A stretch of 64,000 bases of DNA from Acidimicrobiia bacterium. GTDB taxonomy: Bacteria > Actinomycetota > Acidimicrobiia > Acidimicrobiales > Acidimicrobilacustridaceae. The notes beneath the pieces are model-generated. The model was not told the origin of the DNA, searched no databases, and was given only the letters and a program-made list of their open reading frames with translations. Position 1 is the first letter of the stretch. Every line of letters begins with the position of its first letter. Both the position numbers and the translations under genes were made by a program. The DNA lies in NCBI GenBank assembly GCA_020832495.1, contig JAFIEP010000129.1, positions 1 to 64,000 of the forward strand, given 5' to 3'. Shown here in pieces: positions 26,956 through 35,279 of the stretch.

Positions 26956-29721
26956 CTAGCGGGAGGTGCCAGACGTCGGGCGCAGCAGGGCGGACGCCTC
27001 CTGGCGCCCGGCCACCCCCAGCTTCCGGTAGCTGCTGGTCAGGTGCCACTCGACTGCCTTGCGAGAGAGGAACAGCGACTCGGCGATCTCGCGGTTGGTG
27101 AGCCCGTCGGCCGCCAACCCAACCACGCGCCGCTCAGCCGGCGTCAGGGCGTCGACACCTCGCAACGCAGTGCGGCGGGGTCGACCCCCCGCGGCCACCA
27201 ACTCGGCCCGCGCCGCAGCAGTGAGGAGGCCAGCCCGGCACTCATCGGCCAAGCCCATCGCCTCCCGCAGCACGGGACGAGCGTCAGTCACCGCGCCGGC
27301 TGCGCGCAACGCACGGCCCAGGTCGGTGAGCGCCTGCACGTGTTCGACCCTCCGCTCCCCCAGTTCATGCGCGTCCACGGCCGAGCGAAGCAGGTCGATC
27401 CGCTCGTCGGCGCCGGCGGTGAGTGCCGCTGCTCGCCGGGCGATGCCGATCGGCCCAGGCGCTCCGAACTGCTCGGCCAAGGCCAGCTCCTCGGCGGCCA
27501 GCACCACCGCGCGTTCCATCTCTCCCAGCGCCACCAGCGCCTCGGCTGCCGCCGATCGCCACGGCAGCATCGCCGGGTTGTCGCCACGTCCAACCCGCTG
27601 TTGTTCCGCCGCCGCTTCGAGGCAGGCCAACGCCTCGGCCGGACGGCCACGTGCGAGAAGGTGGACGGACCGGCCGTAGAGGTGGAGCATGTCGGCCCCT
27701 GACCCCACGCCACCCTCGGCTTCCTGGGCAGCCAGCACCGCCGCTGCCGCATCGAGGTCGCCCATCCAGGTGTGGACCTGCGCCAGGGTGCCGCGTGTCG
27801 AGGGCAGGAAGACCCGGTGTTCTCGTCGGCCGGCAGCCACAGCCAGCTCGGCATCGGCTGCGGCATCGTCGAGCCGCCCCAGGTGGAACGCCGGACCCGA
27901 CCGTAGGGCCATCGCCTGCACGTAGCCGACCACCGAGCCGCGAGCCTGTGCGTCGGCCACCGCAGCATCGAGCGTCTGCACCGCTTCATTGTTCCTGCCC
28001 GCGAGGTGCAACGCGTAGGCCGCCCACCACCATCCCATGCCGTCGGCGGTCTCCATCTCGAGAAGACGGTCACCGTCGAGAGCGCGGAGCGCCAGTTCCC
28101 CGGCATGGTCGGCACCGAAGCGCACCACCGCAGCGCGCTCGAAGGCCAACTCACCCAGGAACCCGGCGCTGGCCGGATCCTCCTCGGCGCTGGGCCAGCC
28201 GGTGACGAGCAATTCGTCGACCACCTGGGCAAGTGCCGCCCGCTCGGGTAGCACGAAGCGGGCCACCCGCGCCCAGGCAACCTGCGCCACGGGACGCAAC
28301 GCCGCGGGCGCGAGGTCGACCTGCTCGCGCAGGAGCGCAACCGCTGCTGGCGCGGCGCCCGCCCGGAAATGGCAGGCCGCCAGTTCCTCCGACGCCTGCA
28401 ACCGCCGGGCAGGATCCTCCTCGACGATGGCGGCCGCACGTTCGAAGGTGATGGCTGCTTCGGTATGTCCGGCCGCCGCTTGGGCACGACCGCGTGCCAT
28501 CAGCACGTCGTAGGCCTCTGCGGCGGCCAGCAACGAATCGTCGATCGCCGCCAGGAGGTGGGCGGCCATCATGACATCGCCCGACGTCGCACAGGTCGCG
28601 GCGGTGGACCGCACCAACACCACATCGTCGGTCGAGGTGACCGGTCCGAGAGCGAGGAGGTGCCCGGCCAACACCGACGCCGGCTCACCGGCGAGCAGCT
28701 GCAACGCCCGGCGATGCAGTCGGCGACGCTCGTCATCAGAGAGATCGTCGTAGACGTCCTCCTCCTCCGTCGGGTGTCCGAAGCGCACCGTGCCGGCGTC
28801 GTCGATCAGCCCGGCTTCCGCCACTGCCGTCACCACGTCCGCGTCGTCCACCGCTGCCAGTGCGGCGACCTGCGCCAGCGGCGCCGGCCCGCTCAGTACC
28901 GCGGTGGCCGCCCGAACCCTGGCCACCGTGTCGCGTGGCTGCAGGCCAGGTCGTCGATCGGCCGACAACGGCCCCTCGGGGTCGGCACCCCAGGCGCCCA
29001 GTCGGCCAGCAGGTCTGTCGAGGGACCGCACCACGCGGAGCGGAACTCCGGCTGTCGCTCGCCACAGCAGCTCTGTTTCCTGGGCGTCGCTGGCCTGGCC
29101 GGTACGACGACGCACGAGGGCGGCGACCTCAGCAGGCGACAGCGGACCGAGGTCGAGGGTCTCGGTCCCCGCGAACGGATGCGACGCGCCGGTCCTCTCA
29201 GCGACGAGCACCAGCAGCGGACTGTCGTGCACCCAGGGCACCAGGGCTTCGAGTACCGAGCGACTGAGCGGGTCGATCGCATGGACGTCGTCGACCATCA
29301 GCAGCTCCGCCACATTGGCCACCAGCCAGGCGAGGCCGTAGACGACGCCGGCCCGGTCAGCCCCCGCTCGACCCCCGTTGAGCTGCTCCCATGCACGCCC
29401 CGCCGCTCCAGCGAGCACCGCCGACGCTTCGCCGGCGTCAAGCTGTCCGAGGAGGTCCGTCGCCACTCCCCTGGCCACACCGAATGGCAACTCCCCCCGT
29501 GTCCGCCCCATGGCGGTGGCCACAGCGGCCCCCTCGGATGCATCGAGGACGGATCGGAGGAGGGCTGACTTACCCATGCCGGCGGCGCCCCTGGCCACGA
29601 TCGCACTGCCGGGACCCCCGTCGAGCACCGCCGACAGCGCCGCCATCAGGGCTTCGACCTCGGTGGCGCGACCCACGAGCGACGGTGCCACAGCGGTCGG
29701 GAAGTCAGTCGGGGTCGTCAT
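26956..29721 (-). CDS. Large ATP-binding LuxR-family transcriptional regulator (LAL type)
   Basis: The protein has 921 residues. An N-terminal AAA/STAND ATPase domain begins near residue 15 with SLVGRATEVEALMAAL; Walker A is GAAGMGKSALL (45-55) and Walker B lies in LLMVDDVHAID. A long tetratricopeptide-like helical middle (about 400-830) is rich in Ala and Leu. The C-terminal 65 residues are a LuxR/GerE helix-turn-helix (LTPAERRVVGLAADGLTNRE). Such LAL regulators sense ligands and control metabolism or secondary products. ATG 29721 was chosen; an in-frame ATG at 29751 is possible. It is divergent from the CSLREA lipoprotein gene and may control it or the convergent catabolic genes. Confidence 0.9.
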   Translation of the reverse strand: MTTPTDFPTAVAPSLVGRATEVEALMAALSAVLDGGPGSAIVARGAAGMGKSALLRSVLDASEGAAVATAMGRTRGELPFGVARGVATDLLGQLDAGEASAVLAGAAGRAWEQLNGGRAGADRAGVVYGLAWLVANVAELLMVDDVHAIDPLSRSVLEALVPWVHDSPLLVLVAERTGASHPFAGTETLDLGPLSPAEVAALVRRRTGQASDAQETELLWRATAGVPLRVVRSLDRPAGRLGAWGADPEGPLSADRRPGLQPRDTVARVRAATAVLSGPAPLAQVAALAAVDDADVVTAVAEAGLIDDAGTVRFGHPTEEEDVYDDLSDDERRRLHRRALQLLAGEPASVLAGHLLALGPVTSTDDVVLVRSTAATCATSGDVMMAAHLLAAIDDSLLAAAEAYDVLMARGRAQAAAGHTEAAITFERAAAIVEEDPARRLQASEELAACHFRAGAAPAAVALLREQVDLAPAALRPVAQVAWARVARFVLPERAALAQVVDELLVTGWPSAEEDPASAGFLGELAFERAAVVRFGADHAGELALRALDGDRLLEMETADGMGWWWAAYALHLAGRNNEAVQTLDAAVADAQARGSVVGYVQAMALRSGPAFHLGRLDDAAADAELAVAAGRREHRVFLPSTRGTLAQVHTWMGDLDAAAAVLAAQEAEGGVGSGADMLHLYGRSVHLLARGRPAEALACLEAAAEQQRVGRGDNPAMLPWRSAAAEALVALGEMERAVVLAAEELALAEQFGAPGPIGIARRAAALTAGADERIDLLRSAVDAHELGERRVEHVQALTDLGRALRAAGAVTDARPVLREAMGLADECRAGLLTAAARAELVAAGGRPRRTALRGVDALTPAERRVVGLAADGLTNREIAESLFLSRKAVEWHLTSSYRKLGVAGRQEASALLRPTSGTSR

Positions 29722-29774
29722 CGCCGTTTCGCCATCAAGAGAATCCCACATCTGCTGTGCCGGCGAAACTCTGG

Positions 29775-29785
29775 GGTGGTCCACC
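29775..29785. promoter_or_regulatory. 11-bp palindrome GGTGGTCCACC in a divergent promoter region
   Basis: This palindrome lies in the 152-nt gap between the LuxR-type gene and the second CSLREA lipoprotein gene. It is followed by TCTGGGGT, which also precedes it, so a direct repeat frames the palindrome. The same 11 bp occur upstream of the crotonase gene at 39306-39316. Confidence 0.4.
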
Positions 29786-29873
29786 AATTTCTGGGGTATC
29801 GCCCGCCACCACTCCTCCGTACGTTCGCCTCGGGAGCGATCCCGCGCCCGACGACGATGCCGAGGTGACGAGC

Positions 29874-32252
29874 ATGCAAGTACGACTCCGTACGACTGGC
29901 GCCACGAAAGCGGTGCACTGGCCCCTCCACGCCCTGGGCCTGGCCGGACTCTGGCTGCTGCTGTCGGCCTGCGATCCGTCGGCCATGCTGCTCGAGGTGA
30001 ACAGCACGGCCGACCTGCCCGACGCCAACCCTGGTGACGGCATCTGCGAGGCCACCCCCGGCATGGGCGACTGCACGCTGCGCGCCGCCGTGATGGAGGC
30101 CAACGCCGTTCCCAAGGTCGACACCATCGACCTCGGCTGGGGCAACACCTATGTGCTCACGCTGGCCGGGTCGGGCGAGGACGCCGCAGCCACCGGGGAC
30201 CTGGACATCACCGAGTCGGTCACCATCAAGGGTGCGTCGATCATCGACGGCAACGGCACCGACCGGGTCTTCGACGTGCGGGCCGGCACCCTCATCTTGG
30301 GGGAGGCGCGGGTCACCGGCGGGGCCACCGACGCCAACGGCGGCGGCATCCGCATCAACACCGGGGCGGGGCTCCTCACTTACCAGGTGGAGGTGAGTGG
30401 CAACACCGCGGCGGGCAGCGGCGCCGGGGGTATCCACGCCGAGAACGGCGGCACCGTCCGCCTGATCAGCACCCTGGTGGCCGAGAACACCGGCGGCATC
30501 GGCGGCGTGCGCACCGCTGGACAGTTGGTCGCCGACAACCTCACCGTGTCGGCCAACACCGGCACGTCCGGCACCGGCGGCATCGCCGTTGCCCCCGGCG
30601 CACCTTCGGGCGTGTTGAACTTCACCACGATCACCGACAACACCGGCGGCGGTTACTCCGGCGGCGGCGTGTTCGCCACCACCATCGTGGCCAACCAGGC
30701 CTCGGGGTCCGACTGCGCCACCGCACCGGCAACGGCGGGCTACAACCTCGACAGCGACGGGACCTGCCTGCCCGTGCCGGCCACCGGCGACAAGCCCAAC
30801 ACCGACCCCCTGCTGCTGCCCCTCGAGTTCTACGACGGTGAGCGACGCACGCACCTGCCCCCTCCGGCCAGCCCGGTGATCGACCAGGTGCCCGTCGGCG
30901 TACTGAACTGCGGCGGCGGATCCGGCGCTTTCGACCAGCGCGGCATGGCCCGACCCTCCGACACCGACCTCGACGGCACCCCCGCCTGTGAGATCGGCGC
31001 CACCGAGAACAACAACCGCATCCCGGGCGGGTTCTTCGAGGTCGCCACCAACCTCGATGCGCCGGCAGCCACGGCGGGCGACGGCCGCTGCGAAGCGACG
31101 CCGGGCGGTACCGACTGCACCCTGCGTGCCGCGCTCGAGGAGATCAACACCTGGCCGCTCGGCGGCAACGTGTTCGTCTACCCCGGGCCCGACATGCTCC
31201 TCACCCACGGATCTGGCAACGATCGCAGCTTGGTCATCAAGCGAGACATGTGGCTCACCGGCAGCGGACAGACCATCGACGCCGGCGACGAGGCACGGGT
31301 CGTCTACATCGACGGAAGCGCTGAGCCGACCGTGGCGCTGCAGAACCTCACCCTCACCGGCGGCCACGCCAAAGTGGGATCCGTGGCCAGCGCCTCCGGT
31401 GGCGGTCTCCTCGTCGACGGCCCGGCCACCGTCGGGTTGACCAGCGTCGGGGTGCTCGGCAACCACGCCGCCAACGCAGGCGGGGGGGTGGCTGCGACGA
31501 CCGGAGCGCAGCTGTTCGTCAGCGGCAGCGAGGTTGCCGGCAACTCTTCACTCGGCCTCGGTGGGGGCATCTTGCTCGCCGGAGGGTCGAGCGCGTCGGT
31601 CACCAACTCGTCGATCGACTCCAACGCTGTGACCGTCAGCGGCGGGGGAGGTGGCATCGCAGTGTCGGACAGCTCACTGGAACTCCGCCGATCGTCGATA
31701 GTGAGCAACGCCGGTGTTCAACAGGGCGGGGGTCTTCGTGTGAACGGGTCGACGTCAGAGTTCCTGATCGAGCACTCGACGATCAGTTCCAACGCCTCGC
31801 CGGTCGGAGCGGGTGTGCACTGCTGGGAGGCCCCAGCGCTCGCCGTGATGCGCTACACAACGGTGGTCGACAACGCGAACGGCGCAGGCTTCGGCAATCT
31901 CTGGTGCAGCGGCATGGCCGTCGAAGCCTCGATCGTCGGCGCACAGCAGAGCGGTCCATCCTGTGGGAGCCAGCACTTCGTCTCACTGGGGTACAACGTG
32001 GAAGTCGCCGGAGCCTGCGGGTTCACGCACCCCACCGATGCGCAACACACCGACCCCGAGCTCGACGGTGCGCTGGGCATGGTGAACGGCACCATCGGCC
32101 ACCCGCTGCTGCCCACCAGTCCGGTTCTCGGGTTCATCCCACCCGGCGCTGCGGGCTGTGGGACCACCGACTTGCGTGACCAGCAATCGATCCTGACCAA
32201 CCGGCCGACGGGCGTCGCCTGCGAGCCGGGCGCCCTCGAGTACCAGCCCTGA
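29874..32252 (+). CDS. Two-module CSLREA lipoprotein, beta-helix type
   Basis: The protein has 792 residues. The signal peptide ends in the lipobox LLLSAC, so Cys33 is the likely lipid-bearing residue. The first CSLREA block (PGDGICEATPGMGDCTLRAA) lies near residues 52-71 and a second (GDGRCEATPGGTDCTLRAAL) near 400-420. Each is followed by Gly/Asn/Ser-rich beta-helix repeats containing NTGGG-, GGGI- and NSS-type turns. Each half ends with the family tail (PACEIGATE and ACEPGALEYQP). It looks like an internal duplication of the gene at 19699. ATG 29874 gives the signal peptide. Its role is unknown; surface binding or adhesion is inferred. Confidence 0.8.
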   Translation: MQVRLRTTGATKAVHWPLHALGLAGLWLLLSACDPSAMLLEVNSTADLPDANPGDGICEATPGMGDCTLRAAVMEANAVPKVDTIDLGWGNTYVLTLAGSGEDAAATGDLDITESVTIKGASIIDGNGTDRVFDVRAGTLILGEARVTGGATDANGGGIRINTGAGLLTYQVEVSGNTAAGSGAGGIHAENGGTVRLISTLVAENTGGIGGVRTAGQLVADNLTVSANTGTSGTGGIAVAPGAPSGVLNFTTITDNTGGGYSGGGVFATTIVANQASGSDCATAPATAGYNLDSDGTCLPVPATGDKPNTDPLLLPLEFYDGERRTHLPPPASPVIDQVPVGVLNCGGGSGAFDQRGMARPSDTDLDGTPACEIGATENNNRIPGGFFEVATNLDAPAATAGDGRCEATPGGTDCTLRAALEEINTWPLGGNVFVYPGPDMLLTHGSGNDRSLVIKRDMWLTGSGQTIDAGDEARVVYIDGSAEPTVALQNLTLTGGHAKVGSVASASGGGLLVDGPATVGLTSVGVLGNHAANAGGGVAATTGAQLFVSGSEVAGNSSLGLGGGILLAGGSSASVTNSSIDSNAVTVSGGGGGIAVSDSSLELRRSSIVSNAGVQQGGGLRVNGSTSEFLIEHSTISSNASPVGAGVHCWEAPALAVMRYTTVVDNANGAGFGNLWCSGMAVEASIVGAQQSGPSCGSQHFVSLGYNVEVAGACGFTHPTDAQHTDPELDGALGMVNGTIGHPLLPTSPVLGFIPPGAAGCGTTDLRDQQSILTNRPTGVACEPGALEYQP

Positions 32253-32330
32253 CTCACCGCCGTCCGGCCCGTGCCCTACCCGATCGCCTGGGCGAGCGGC
32301 CGCTAGACCGCTACCGAGATGGGCCGCACC

Positions 32331-32843
32331 TCAGCCGATGGGGTGCGGCCCGTCGGGGTTGGCCGCCACTGCGGCACCCCGGGCCAGATCGGCGAAGGCA
32401 CCACCGGTGATGACGTGGGTGTGCTCGATGCGCTCGGCGAACCACCAGCGGTCGGCCACCCGCACGTAGCGGTCGTGATAGGTGGCCGACACGTCCACCA
32501 GCTCGTGCTCGCCTTCCCACTCCACACCGTTGCGGTTGAACACGTGGACCCGCCCCAGGGCCTCCTGCGGCGAGGCGAAGCGGATCTCGTGGGTGGACAC
32601 CGAGTGCAGACAGAAGGTGAAGACCGCCATGGCCTCGGGCATCCAGCGAGCCACCTCGGCTGGTGTGCCGGCGATGCCACCGGCCGAGCGGTAGTCCACC
32701 AGGGCGTCGGGGATGAACAACGCCTCCCACCGCTCCCAGTCGCGGTCGTCGACGGCGTGGGCGTAGGCCACCACCAGGTCCGTGATGGCCGCTCGGTCGG
32801 CCAGGCCTTGCGGGTCGGGGACGGCCCCGTCGGTCGCGCTCAT
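32331..32843 (-). CDS. SnoaL-like / NTF2-fold protein
   Basis: The protein has 170 residues. The start DRAAITDLVVAYAHAVDDRD and DRYVRVADRWWFAERIEH are typical of SnoaL_4/bile-acid-dehydratase-like NTF2-fold proteins, which act as small-molecule dehydratases, isomerases or binding proteins. A His in TYHDRYVR is a possible catalytic residue. ATG 32843 overlaps the sulfatase stop by 4 nt (ATGA), so it is translationally coupled to that gene and probably acts on a related substrate. The reaction is unknown. Confidence 0.85.
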   Translation of the reverse strand: MSATDGAVPDPQGLADRAAITDLVVAYAHAVDDRDWERWEALFIPDALVDYRSAGGIAGTPAEVARWMPEAMAVFTFCLHSVSTHEIRFASPQEALGRVHVFNRNGVEWEGEHELVDVSATYHDRYVRVADRWWFAERIEHTHVITGGAFADLARGAAVAANPDGPHPIG

Positions 32844-35137
32844 TGGTTGCGGAACGCCGTCTCGACCTGATGGGCCATCTCGAGGAAGCTGGCCCCGCTG
32901 TCGGCCACCACCTCGAGCTCGACGAGGGCTCCGTCGAAGGGCACGGTGGGGTCGTAGCCGTCGCACACCGGCAAGGGTCGCCCGACCCCGCACAGCAACG
33001 ATGCCGAGGAGTTCGGCGTCCACAGACCGGGCCAGGCGTGGGGCAGTCGACCGGTGCCGATCGTCTTGCCGTCGGCCACGCAAGCCAGCTCCATGGCGTC
33101 CCCGTCGGGGCGGCCGACCACAGCGAGGCGCGTCGCGCCCGCAGGGAGTGGCACGTCGAGGCTGGTGACGTACTCGCTCACGAAGCTCACGGCGAACACC
33201 AGCGAGTCACCGGTGGCGTGCCACACCCACCCGCCGTTGTAGTCGCCCTGCTCGGCCAGTACCCCCGCCGCCCCCGGCGCCAGCGGCTGGGCCAGGGTGG
33301 CGGTGATCGTGAAGCCGTTGGAGAGCACCGGGGTGTTGTCCTCGAACACCCGCTCCCCCGGCCGCAAGGTGACCCGGCGCGCACCGGTGGGCCACGGGAG
33401 GAAGAGGTGGGCGATGCGGTCCATCACCCCGTCACTGAGCGGCAGTACCCCGTTGCGCTCGGCCTCCTCGTACCAGCGGGCCACCAGCCGGTCGCGGATC
33501 TCGGGGTGCTCGTCGCCGAGGTCGACGTTCTCGGCCGGGTCGTTGGTGGTGTCGAACAGGTGCCAGTGATCGGTGGCGAAGTCGCTGCTGCCCTCGATGA
33601 GATCGCGCTCGGCGTGGGTGAGCTGGTTGACGTGGTTGGTGACCACCTTCCAGCCACCCTCGAACATGGCCCGGCTGCCCCAGCACTCGTAGTACTGGCT
33701 GGTGCGAGGGTCGGGCGCAGCCGCGTCGTCGAGCATCGAGCGCAACGACACGCCGTCGAAGCTCATCTGCTGCACCCCAGCGAGCTCGTCGGGCGCGCTG
33801 ACCTGCGCCAGGTCGAGCAACGTGGGCAGCAGGTCGATGGCGTGGCAGTACTGGTGGCGGATGGCGCCCCGCCCAGCGAGACCGGCGGGCCACGACACGA
33901 TGCAGGGGTCCCGCACCCCACCTTCGAAGGTGTACCGCTTGAAGCGACGCACCGGAGTGTTGCCTGCCTCGGCCCAGCCCCACGGGTAGTGGTTGTAGGT
34001 GCGGGGGCCACCGAGTTCGTCGATCAGGCGGAGGTTCAACTCCACGTCCTCGTCGCGGCCCTGGGCGAAGCGGAACTCGCTGACCGATCCGTGTGGTCCG
34101 GCCTCACCCGACGCCCCGTTGTCGGACAGCAACACCACGATCGTGTTCTCCCGCTCACCGAGATCGCCGAGCGCGGCGAGCACCCGGGCGATCTGGGCAT
34201 CGGTGTGGGTGAGGAACCCGGCGTAGATCTCCATCATGCGGGCGTACAGCCGCCGATGCTCGGCCGACAGCGTGTCCCAACGCGGTACATGCTCCGAGGG
34301 CGTGGGGAGCTCGGTGCCCGTAGGCATGATGCCGAGGCGGATCTGGCGCTCGAGCGTCTCGACCCGCCAGGCGTCCCAGCCCAGGTCGAACTGGCCGCGG
34401 TACGGCTCGACCCATTCCGGGGTGACGTGGTGGGGGGCGTGGGTGGCGCCCAGCGCCCACCACAGCAGGAACGGTCGCGTCGGCTGGTTCCGGCGCAGCT
34501 CGCGCAGACGGGCGATGGCCTCCTCGGCCAGGTCCTCGGTGAGGTGGTAACCCTCGTCGGGGCTGCGAGGCGGGTCGACGTAGCTGTTGTCACGCACCAA
34601 CTCCGGTGCCCAATGGTTGGCGTCGCCGCCGAGGAAGCCGTAGTAGTGCTCGAAGCCCTTGCCGAGCGGCCAGTTCTCGAACGGGCCCGACGGCGATCGC
34701 TGGTCGCGCGGGGTGAGGTGCCACTTGCCCACGGCGAACGTGGCGTACCCCTCGTTGCGGAGGATCTCGGCCATGGTGCCGGCGCTCGATGGGATGCGGC
34801 TGGTGTAGCCGGGGAAGGCCATGGGGAGGTCGGGCAGCATGCCCACCCCCACCCGGTGGTGGTTGCGCCCGGTGAGCAGGCAGGCCCGGGTGGGTGAGCA
34901 CACGGCGGTGGTGTGGAAGTTGGTGAGGCGGACGCCGTCGTCGGCCAGTCCGTCGATGGCCGGGGTGGCGATGTCTGCGCCGTAACACCCCAGTTGAGCG
35001 AAACCGGTGTCGTCGAGCACGATCACCACCACGTTCGGGGCGCCGGCACGGAACGGCGGCTCGGGCCGTTCCGAGGTGGCATCGGCCGTGGTGAGCGGCG
35101 CTGTGGTCGTCGGCTTCGGCGGTGACGGTTGGTTCAC
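32840..35137 (-). CDS. Arylsulfatase (type I, formylglycine-dependent)
   Basis: This 765-residue hydrolase acts on sulfate esters. The metal-binding pair is at VLDDTGF (Asp42-Asp43). The active-site motif CSPTRACLLTGR fits C-x-P-x-R, in which Cys80 would be converted to formylglycine by a maturase not seen in this window. GKWHL and FLLWWALGATHAPHH are further sulfatase blocks. The C-terminal 200 residues form a beta-rich domain with low similarity to known families. No signal peptide is visible from GTG 35137, chosen because GGGGGAG precedes it by about 7 nt. It is the first gene of a pair with the SnoaL-like gene, and a structured intergenic element lies just upstream. Confidence 0.9.
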   Translation of the reverse strand: MNQPSPPKPTTTAPLTTADATSERPEPPFRAGAPNVVVIVLDDTGFAQLGCYGADIATPAIDGLADDGVRLTNFHTTAVCSPTRACLLTGRNHHRVGVGMLPDLPMAFPGYTSRIPSSAGTMAEILRNEGYATFAVGKWHLTPRDQRSPSGPFENWPLGKGFEHYYGFLGGDANHWAPELVRDNSYVDPPRSPDEGYHLTEDLAEEAIARLRELRRNQPTRPFLLWWALGATHAPHHVTPEWVEPYRGQFDLGWDAWRVETLERQIRLGIMPTGTELPTPSEHVPRWDTLSAEHRRLYARMMEIYAGFLTHTDAQIARVLAALGDLGERENTIVVLLSDNGASGEAGPHGSVSEFRFAQGRDEDVELNLRLIDELGGPRTYNHYPWGWAEAGNTPVRRFKRYTFEGGVRDPCIVSWPAGLAGRGAIRHQYCHAIDLLPTLLDLAQVSAPDELAGVQQMSFDGVSLRSMLDDAAAPDPRTSQYYECWGSRAMFEGGWKVVTNHVNQLTHAERDLIEGSSDFATDHWHLFDTTNDPAENVDLGDEHPEIRDRLVARWYEEAERNGVLPLSDGVMDRIAHLFLPWPTGARRVTLRPGERVFEDNTPVLSNGFTITATLAQPLAPGAAGVLAEQGDYNGGWVWHATGDSLVFAVSFVSEYVTSLDVPLPAGATRLAVVGRPDGDAMELACVADGKTIGTGRLPHAWPGLWTPNSSASLLCGVGRPLPVCDGYDPTVPFDGALVELEVVADSGASFLEMAHQVETAFRNQ

Positions 35138-35160
35138 GTGTGCGCTCCCCCGGGTGCACT

Positions 35161-35257
35161 GCACGACGGTCGTGGCCGGCGAACCGGACGGTAGCAGTCG
35201 ATGCGCTACCGAGCGGTCGAGTCGGGCGCGCCGACGCACTCGACCCGACCGTCGTGC
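35161..35257 (-). ncRNA. Candidate structured RNA in the sulfatase 5' region
   Basis: The 97-nt segment closes with a perfect 12-bp stem: GCACGACGGTCG (35161-35172) pairs with 35246-35257. Inside are three further stems: an 8-bp arm 35215-35222/35238-35245, a 6-bp arm GGTAGC/GCTACC (35190-35195/35205-35210), and a 4-bp CCGG stem closed by a TTCG tetraloop near 35176-35187. On the minus strand it starts 23 nt after the hydrolase stop and ends 23 nt before the sulfatase start, with the ribosome site in between. It matches no riboswitch class known to me. An attenuator, an mRNA-stability element or a terminator without U-tract are the alternatives. Confidence 0.45.
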
Positions 35258-35279
35258 TGGCGACAGCAAACAGTGGTGA

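Noticed and set aside
29391-29873. N-terminal extension of the second CSLREA protein by 161 codons
   Set aside because: It is antisense to the LAL regulator gene, and the signal peptide with lipobox begins only at ATG 29874.
35161-35257. Unusual tRNA (cloverleaf) on the minus strand
   Set aside because: The closing stem is 12 bp and the putative T arm has a 4-nt TTCG loop rather than seven bases, so tRNA geometry is not met.
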